A stretch of 5,976 nucleotides of DNA from Streptomyces speibonae (lineage in GTDB: Bacteria > Actinomycetota > Actinomycetes > Streptomycetales > Streptomycetaceae), in NCBI GenBank assembly GCA_000715605.1, contig KL568554.1, forward strand, positions 129,851 through 135,826. The letters run 5' to 3'. The translations under genes and the position numbers were made by a program. Below are positions 1-4,259 of this stretch, piece by piece (positions within the stretch are counted from its first letter, which is position 1; each line of letters starts with the position of its first letter). A model generated the notes under the pieces. The model was not told the DNA's origin. It was given only the letters and a program-made list of their open reading frames with translations, and did no database searches.

Positions 1-284
1 GACTGGAGGTACGGCTCCGGCTTCTCCGGCGTGGCGAGCCAGCGCTCGACATCGGTGATGCCGGCCTCGGTGATCGCGTACCGCTTCCGCTCGGGGCCGC
101 CGCCGGCCTCGATGCCGTCGACTTCGACGAGCCCGTTCTTCAGCAGCCGGGACATCGTCGAGTAGACCTGGCCGTAGTGCAGCGGCCGGTCGTGACCGAA
201 CTTCTCGTCGAAGGCCCGCTTCAGGTCGTAACCGTGACGCGGGCCGGACTCCAGGAGCCCCAGGAGGGTGTGACCAATGGACAT
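1..284 (-). CDS. PadR-family transcriptional regulator, N-terminal part (3' end outside window)
   Basis: About 94 residues are visible, starting MSIGHTLLGLL at the ATG read from 284 leftwards. They form the PadR winged helix-turn-helix: the first helix with the GPRHGYDLK signature (about residues 14-22), the recognition-helix region LHYGQVYSTMSRLLKNGLVE (35-54), and a wing with GGGPERKRYAITEAG (61-75). PadR proteins of this type are usually about 170-200 residues, so the C-terminal dimerisation helices lie left of position 1. Members are mostly repressors that bind palindromic sites over their own promoter, and the 5' flank here fits that (see 291-335). No strong Shine-Dalgarno precedes the ATG. 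An in-frame GTG at 293-291 is an alternative start adding three residues. The target gene is not in the window. From memory, Streptomyces carry a PadR gene beside an inositol-phosphate synthase in a similar neighbourhood, but nothing visible here tests that. Confidence 0.93.
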   Translation of the reverse strand, partial: MSIGHTLLGLLESGPRHGYDLKRAFDEKFGHDRPLHYGQVYSTMSRLLKNGLVEVDGIEAGGGPERKRYAITEAGITDVERWLATPEKPEPYLQ

Positions 285-290
285 GCGGAG

Positions 291-335
291 CACTCTACAC
301 AGTGTGTATACGCGGGATGTATACGCGGAGTGTGG
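291..335. promoter_or_regulatory. Candidate PadR operator/promoter
   Basis: Just upstream of the PadR start lie two direct copies of TGTATACGCGG (305-315 and 318-328), 13 bp apart start to start. Each contains the self-palindrome GTATAC (306-311 and 319-324), giving GTATAC-N7-GTATAC. Overlapping on the left is a perfect 6-1-6 palindrome, TACACA-G-TGTGTA (296-308). PadR operators are commonly palindromes of ATGTAT/ATACAT type, so the TGTATAC and ATGTATAC arms fit the family. On the minus strand TATACA at 310-305 could serve as a -10 hexamer, placing the start of transcription within about 15 nt of the ATG; no good -35 is visible. Binding here would cover the promoter and give autorepression. 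The repeats are seen; binding is inferred. Confidence 0.55.
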
Positions 336-381
336 AGATCATGGCGGGGTGTAGGAGAGCCCAGGTGACGGCCGATTGTCA

Positions 382-438
382 CGGTTCTGCTACTGGGGTT
401 GTGCGCGTCTACTGAGGCCGTGCGCGCCTACTGAGGCG
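382..438. repeat. Short 19-bp-period tandem repeat at the 3' end of the ribbon-helix-helix gene
   Basis: Units at 401-419 and 420-438 match at 17 of 19 positions (GTGCGCGYCTACTGAGGCS). A third, degenerate unit at 382-400 keeps the core CTACTGGGG in the same register, so CTACTG occurs at 390, 409 and 428, exactly 19 bp apart. On the minus strand the rightmost unit carries the last sense codons and TAG stop of the ribbon-helix-helix gene, and the other two lie just after the stop. The period is not a multiple of three, so it is not a protein repeat. It probably arose by local slippage duplication. Confidence 0.6.
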
Positions 439-673
439 GTGCTCCGTTCCCGGGCGGACGCCCGCGGCGGGGCAGGGGCCCGGCGTCGCCGGGCAGCCGT
501 CCCGCCTCAGCGAGCGCGCGCCGCAGGAGGAACTCGATCTGCGCGTTCGCCGAGCGCAGTTCGTCGTTGGCCCAGCGCGCCAGCGCCTCGTACACCGACG
601 GGTCGAGCCGCAGCAGCACCTGCTTGCGCTGCGGCCGACCCTGGGGGGCCGGGCCCCCGGACGGGGCCGTCAC
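428..673 (-). CDS. Small ribbon-helix-helix (Arc/HicB-like) DNA-binding protein, 81 aa
   Basis: The GTG start at 673-671 overlaps the TGA stop (672-670) of the SPFH gene in a GTGA arrangement, so translation is probably coupled; no independent Shine-Dalgarno is evident. Residues 1-16 are a Pro/Gly/Arg-rich lead. Residues 17-23 (KQVLLRL) form the beta strand that in this fold enters the DNA major groove as a dimer. Residues 25-39 and 42-57 form the two helices, with the Arc-like turn RSANAQI at 40-46. A Gly/Pro/Arg-rich tail (58-81) looks disordered. The strand-helix-helix pattern resembles Arc repressor and HicB/CopG antitoxins. No HicA-like toxin or other toxin is next to it, so a toxin-antitoxin role is not supported. 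More likely it is an autoregulator or a DNA-linked partner of the membrane protein. The frame stays open far upstream inside the SPFH gene, but that extension is low-complexity Arg/Gly sequence and not credible protein. The fold is fairly sure; the function is unknown. Confidence 0.78.
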   Translation of the reverse strand: MTAPSGGPAPQGRPQRKQVLLRLDPSVYEALARWANDELRSANAQIEFLLRRALAEAGRLPGDAGPLPRRGRPPGNGAPPQ

Positions 674-1605
674 TGGTAGAGCGTCCCGGTGTTGAGGACC
701 GGCTGCGCCGAGCGGTCGCCGCACAGCACCACCATCAGGTTGGAGACCATCGCCGCCTTCCGTTCCGGGTCCAGCTCCACGATGTCCTGCTCGGCGATCC
801 GGGTCAGCGCCGACTCGACCATGCCCACGGCGCCCTCCACGATCTGCTGCCGCGCCGCCACGACCGCGCCCGCCTGCTGCCGCTGGAGCATCGCCGAGGC
901 GATCTCGGGGGCGTAGGCGAGGTGCGTGAAGCGGGACTCGATGATCTGCACACCGGCCGCCTCCACGCGCGCGTGCAGTTCGACCGCGAGCTTCTCGGTG
1001 ATCTCCTCGGCGTTGCCGCGCAGCGAGAGGCCGCCCTCGTCGTGGGCGTCGTAGGGGTACTCGATGGCGATGTGCCGCACGGCCGCCTCGGTCTGGGTGG
1101 AGACGAACTCGACGTAGTCGTCCACCTCGAAGGTGGCCTGCGCGGTGTCCTCCACCCGCCACACCACGACCGCGGCCAGCTCGATCGGGTTGCCGTAGGC
1201 GTCGTTCACCTTCAGTACGGCCGTCTCGTGGTTGCGCACCCGCGTGGAGATCTTGGTGCGCGAGGTGAAGGGGTTCACCCAGCGCAGGCCGTCCTGGCGG
1301 ATCGTGCCCCGGTAGCGGCCGAAGAGCTGCACCACCCTCGCCTCGCCCGGCGCCACCATGTTCAGCCCGCACATCGTGAGGAACGCGGCGATCACGACCA
1401 GGATGCCGCCGACGATCAGCGCCGCCTTGGCGCCGGCCGAGGAGACGGCCGTGGCGGAGACGGCCAGCCCCACGCCGCCGAGCAGTCCGGCCAGTCCGAG
1501 GACCAGCGCGAGCCCGCCCCCGATGCTGTGCGCCGCGGACTCCCGTACGCGCGGAGCCGGCATCTCGGGCGCGTCGGCGGTGACGTGCGTGTCATGCGCG
1601 GACAT
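670..1605 (-). CDS. SPFH/Band 7 (stomatin-prohibitin-flotillin) membrane protein, 311 aa
   Basis: The protein starts MSAHDTHV, has a polar N-terminus (1-27), two hydrophobic membrane segments (about 28-52 and 60-80), then a Band 7 domain from about 83 ([20 protein letters not shown], 82-101) through about 250. Within it are [19 protein letters not shown] (109-127) and an Ala/Gln-rich helical stretch (about 236-262) typical of the region where SPFH proteins oligomerise. The tail 263-311 is short. SPFH proteins form large membrane-bound rings or scaffolds that organise lipids and proteins, often proteases or secreted enzymes; the client here is unknown. The ATG at 1605 was chosen because GGGGGA lies 6 nt upstream; a stronger GGAGG sits 15 nt upstream, rather far. 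A GTG at 1659 would add 18 atypical residues. No NfeD partner gene is visible. Instead the gene is translationally coupled to the ribbon-helix-helix gene and divergent from the penicillin-binding protein gene. Confidence 0.9.
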   Translation of the reverse strand: MSAHDTHVTADAPEMPAPRVRESAAHSIGGGLALVLGLAGLLGGVGLAVSATAVSSAGAKAALIVGGILVVIAAFLTMCGLNMVAPGEARVVQLFGRYRGTIRQDGLRWVNPFTSRTKISTRVRNHETAVLKVNDAYGNPIELAAVVVWRVEDTAQATFEVDDYVEFVSTQTEAAVRHIAIEYPYDAHDEGGLSLRGNAEEITEKLAVELHARVEAAGVQIIESRFTHLAYAPEIASAMLQRQQAGAVVAARQQIVEGAVGMVESALTRIAEQDIVELDPERKAAMVSNLMVVLCGDRSAQPVLNTGTLYQ

Positions 1606-1663
1606 GGGTGATCCCCCGTTCCTCCGGGCGCCCTTGGCGTGGATTCCACGCGCTAGCACCTGC

Positions 1664-1685
1664 TAATCAAAGTGATAACACATTA
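1664..1685. promoter_or_regulatory. AT-rich patch with inverted repeat, candidate SPFH promoter/operator
   Basis: This is the most AT-rich stretch of the divergent gap. It holds the inverted repeat TAATCA-AAG-TGATAA (1664-1678, one mismatched pair; the inner ATCA/TGAT is perfect). Directly beside it on the minus strand, TAATGT (1685-1680) fits the actinobacterial TAnnnT -10 pattern, which would give the SPFH mRNA a leader of roughly 65-70 nt. No matching -35 is clear. The repeat would sit at or just after the transcription start, a position suited to a repressor, possibly the ribbon-helix-helix protein of the same operon. The sequence pattern is seen; the role is inferred. Confidence 0.3.
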
Positions 1686-1742
1686 CCTGATCGCAGCAAC
1701 CCCGCACAGGTCTCGTACGTCGGTTCCTGTGAAGCGGGTGCT

Positions 1743-1820
1743 GATTGTCACGTCCGTAAAGGCCGGATCGGCAGCCCTTTGTCACAGCTCCCGGTGTTAG
1801 CTTTCTGAGCTGACCTGAGC
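1743..1820. promoter_or_regulatory. Repeat-containing upstream region of the penicillin-binding protein gene
   Basis: TTGTCAC occurs at 1745-1751 and 1779-1785, 34 bp apart, and either could serve as a TTGaca-like -35. However, no good TAnnnT hexamer lies 16-19 bp downstream of either: TAGCTT at 1798-1803 is only 13 bp from the second copy. Further right, CTGAGC is repeated at 1805-1810 and 1815-1820, exactly 10 bp or about one helical turn apart. The promoter of the penicillin-binding protein gene probably lies in this block, but its exact elements cannot be fixed by eye. Confidence 0.3.
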
Positions 1821-1876
1821 GGCGAACCTGTGTGGCAGTTGAGCACACACGAGCGAAGCGGAACGGAAAAGGGCGT

Positions 1877-4174
1877 ATGGGACGAGCGGAAGAAAGACGC
1901 GCACGACAGCGCGGTGGGCGCCGTGCGGCACCCAAGGGCCGCTCGTCGCGCGCGGCCGGCCGCACCGGCATCCGCCGCTTCTTCACCTGGAAGAAGATCC
2001 TCGGTACCTTCTTCGGCCTCTGCCTGCTCGGCATGGGTGCCTTCATCGTGCTCTACATGATGATCGACATCCCCGAGGGCAACGCCGACGCCAAGCGGCA
2101 GAGCAACGTCTACAAGTACAGCGACGGTTCGGTCCTGGCCCGCGACGGCGAGGTCAACCGCGAGGTCGTCGACCTGGCGCAGATACCCAAGCCGGTGCAG
2201 CGCACCTTCGTCGCCGCCGAGAACAAGAGCTTCTACAAGGACGCCGGCGTCGACATCAAGGGCACCACGCGCGGCCTGGTCAACACCCTCACCGGCAAGG
2301 GCACGCAGGGCGGTTCGACCATCACCCAGCAGTACGTCAAGAACTACTACCTGACGCAGGAACAGACCGTCACCCGCAAGCTCAAGGAGCTGGTCATCTC
2401 CCTGAAGCTGGACCGGGAGAAGTCCAAGGACTACATCCTCGCCGGGTACATCAACACCAGCTACTACGGCCGCAACGCCTACGGAATCCAGGCCGCCGCG
2501 CAGGCCTACTACCGCGTCGACGCCGAGGACCTCACCGTCGAGCAGGGCGCCTACCTCGCCGCGCTGCTCCAGGCGCCGAGCCAGTACGACTGGGCGGTCG
2601 CCTCCGAGAACACCAAGAAGCTGGTCCAGCAGCGCTGGAACTACGTCCTGGACAACATGGTCGAGGAGGGCTGGCTGGAGCGGTCCGAGCGCTCCGGCAT
2701 GAAGTTCCCCGTGCCCAAGGAGCCCAAGGGCGACCCGGGCATGGCCGGCCAGACCGGCTACCTGGTGCTGGCCGCGAACAACGAGCTGAAGCGGCAACTC
2801 GTCGAGGACGGCACGGCGGAGGACACCAAGCAGGCCGACGCGCTCGTCGACGCCGGCGGCTGGACGATCACCCTCAACATCGACAAGAAGAAGCAGGCCG
2901 CGCTGGAGAAGTCGGTCAAGAACCAGCTCACCGACCAGCTCGATGCGAAGGAACGCGAGGTCGACGCCGACATCCAGGCCGGCGCCGTCTCCGTGAACCC
3001 GAAGAACGGCGCGGTCGTCGCGATGTACGGCGGCGTGGACTACCTCAAGCACTTCACCAACAACGCCACCCGCGACGACTACCAGCCCGCGTCCACCTTC
3101 AAGCCGGTGATCCTGGCCGCGGCCCTCGAGGAGGAGGCGGAGACCCAGGACGGCGACCCGATCGACGCCGACACCGTCTACGACGGCACCAGCAAGCGCC
3201 CGGTCGTCGACAACGGCAGGAAGGTCGGCTTCGCCCCCGAGAACGAGGACGACCAGGACTACGGCGACATCACCGTGCAGACGGCGATGAACAAGTCCGT
3301 CAACTCCGTCTTCGCGCAGATGGGCGTCGACGTGGGCATGGACAGGGTGATGGAGACCGCGGGCGACCTCGGCATGGACGTCGAAGGGCTGGAGGCCGTG
3401 CCCGCCCAGACCCTGGGCTCGATGGGCGCCAGCCCGCTGGAGATGGCCGGGGTCTACGCCACCCTCGACAACCACGGCAAGAAGACCACCCCGACGATGA
3501 TCAAGTCGGCGGAGCACCGCAGCCGCACGGTCACCATGCCCGACGCGGTCGGCGAACAGGTCATCAGCCGTCAGGCCGCCGACACCGTGACCTCCGTGCT
3601 CACCGGCGTGGTCGACGACGGTACGGCCCAGAAGGCCGTGCGGGACAACCCGCGGCGCGACGGACGTCAGGTGGCCGGCAAGACCGGTACCTCGGACAAC
3701 AACAAGTCGGCCTGGTTCACCGGCTTCACCCCCGGCCTGGTGACCTCCGTCGGGCTGTTCGGCGAGGACGACAAGGCCCCGCACCCGCAGGTCGAAATGT
3801 ACGGGGCCCTCGGCGAGGACCGCGTCAACGGCGGTGGGCCGCCCGCCCGGATCTGGGCGGAGTACACCTTCGGTGTCGCCGCCGAGGGCGGCGAGTTCGA
3901 CCTGGACACCGAGCAGGGCGCGGCCGTGAAGCCGCCCCGGTCGTCGTCGCCGCCGGAGTCGCCCTCGAACACGCCGAGCCAGGAGGAGACGAGCGAGGCG
4001 CCCACCACCCAGGCGCCGCCGGAGACCTCGTCCGCGCCGCCGACCTCGGAGCCGCCGACGACCCCGCCGGAGACGACTCCGCCGCCGACGAAGACGCCCA
4101 CGAACTCGCCGACCTTCACGATCCCGGGCGACCCGGACGATCCGGGGGACCCGGAGTTCGACGGGGACCAGTAG
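1877..4174 (+). CDS. Class A (bifunctional) penicillin-binding protein, 765 aa
   Basis: It makes peptidoglycan: a GT51 domain polymerises lipid II into glycan strands and a transpeptidase domain crosslinks the stem peptides, both outside the cytoplasmic membrane. Residues 1-38 are a very basic cytoplasmic tail and about 39-62 the membrane anchor. GT51 spans about 75-260, with candidate catalytic Glu115 in AAENKSFYKDAGVD, the GGSTITQQ motif (146-153 region), RKLKEL with Glu171, and YINTSYYGRNAYG. The transpeptidase spans about 365-665: nucleophile Ser406 in STFK (406-409), SVN (474-476), and KTGT (602-605), so all three penicillin-binding motifs are intact. Residues 683-748 are a Pro/Thr/Ser/Glu-rich extracellular tail ending in an acidic stretch. 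ATG 1877 gives the Streptomyces-like start MGRAEERRARQR, with GGAAAAGGG just upstream; an in-frame GTG at 1832 would add 15 residues but has no Shine-Dalgarno. The gene is divergent from SPFH and convergent with the phosphatase gene. Confidence 0.96.
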   Translation: MGRAEERRARQRGGRRAAPKGRSSRAAGRTGIRRFFTWKKILGTFFGLCLLGMGAFIVLYMMIDIPEGNADAKRQSNVYKYSDGSVLARDGEVNREVVDLAQIPKPVQRTFVAAENKSFYKDAGVDIKGTTRGLVNTLTGKGTQGGSTITQQYVKNYYLTQEQTVTRKLKELVISLKLDREKSKDYILAGYINTSYYGRNAYGIQAAAQAYYRVDAEDLTVEQGAYLAALLQAPSQYDWAVASENTKKLVQQRWNYVLDNMVEEGWLERSERSGMKFPVPKEPKGDPGMAGQTGYLVLAANNELKRQLVEDGTAEDTKQADALVDAGGWTITLNIDKKKQAALEKSVKNQLTDQLDAKEREVDADIQAGAVSVNPKNGAVVAMYGGVDYLKHFTNNATRDDYQPASTFKPVILAAALEEEAETQDGDPIDADTVYDGTSKRPVVDNGRKVGFAPENEDDQDYGDITVQTAMNKSVNSVFAQMGVDVGMDRVMETAGDLGMDVEGLEAVPAQTLGSMGASPLEMAGVYATLDNHGKKTTPTMIKSAEHRSRTVTMPDAVGEQVISRQAADTVTSVLTGVVDDGTAQKAVRDNPRRDGRQVAGKTGTSDNNKSAWFTGFTPGLVTSVGLFGEDDKAPHPQVEMYGALGEDRVNGGGPPARIWAEYTFGVAAEGGEFDLDTEQGAAVKPPRSSSPPESPSNTPSQEETSEAPTTQAPPETSSAPPTSEPPTTPPETTPPPTKTPTNSPTFTIPGDPDDPGDPEFDGDQ
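3920..4171 (+). other. Low-complexity Pro/Thr/Ser-rich C-terminal tail of the penicillin-binding protein
   Basis: After the transpeptidase domain the protein runs into about 65 residues made almost only of Pro, Thr, Ser, Glu and Ala, with PPETS, EPPTTPPETTPPP and similar near-repeats. It ends in a Gly/Asp/Pro acidic stretch (751-765). Such tails are common on actinobacterial class A penicillin-binding proteins. They are thought to be flexible extracellular linkers that may sit within the wall and can carry O-mannose in actinobacteria. The composition is seen; modification is inferred. Confidence 0.7.
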
Positions 4175-4210
4175 GCGGCACGCGGACAGGTACCCGCGGA
4201 CGGCGCACGA

Positions 4211-4244
4211 AAGGGGCGCCCGGTGAACGCACCGGGCGCCCCTT
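4211..4244. terminator. Bidirectional hairpin terminator
   Basis: AAGGGGCGCCCGGTG (4211-4225) pairs perfectly with CACCGGGCGCCCCTT (4230-4244), a 15-bp stem closed by the tetraloop AACG. It starts 36 bp after the penicillin-binding protein stop and ends 15 bp before the stop of the convergent gene. It can therefore end transcription from both sides. There is no long T tract on either side (only CCTT, or CCTTTCG on the other strand), as is usual for high-GC actinobacteria. Confidence 0.88.
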
Positions 4245-4259
4245 CGCCGTACGGGCGGT

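Noticed and set aside
428..673. Toxin-antitoxin module
   Set aside because: The antitoxin-like fold is present, but neither neighbour is a toxin: one is PadR, the other an SPFH protein.
674..1372. N-terminal extension of the ribbon-helix-helix frame
   Set aside because: It lies out of frame inside the SPFH gene and translates to Arg/Gly/Ala low complexity; the GTG at 673 with the 4-bp overlap is the credible start.
376..1611. Open frame of 411 codons on the plus strand across the SPFH and ribbon-helix-helix genes
   Set aside because: Arg/His/Asp-rich shadow translation with no recognisable domain; the opposite strand carries the real genes.
1743..1803. Standard sigma-70-type promoter using TTGTCA at 1745 or 1779
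   Set aside because: No acceptable -10 hexamer at 16-19 bp; the only TAnnnT (1798-1803) is 13 bp from the nearer -35, so no precise promoter was called.
1832..1876. Upstream GTG start for the penicillin-binding protein
   Set aside because: No Shine-Dalgarno precedes it, and the ATG at 1877 has a purine-rich GGAAAAGGG just upstream and a typical basic N-terminus.
1748..3784. Long open frame (678 codons) on the minus strand opposite the penicillin-binding protein
   Set aside because: Its translation is Val/Gly/Leu/Arg/Asp-rich low-complexity sequence typical of the antisense frame of a GC-rich gene; the plus strand encodes an intact enzyme with all motifs.
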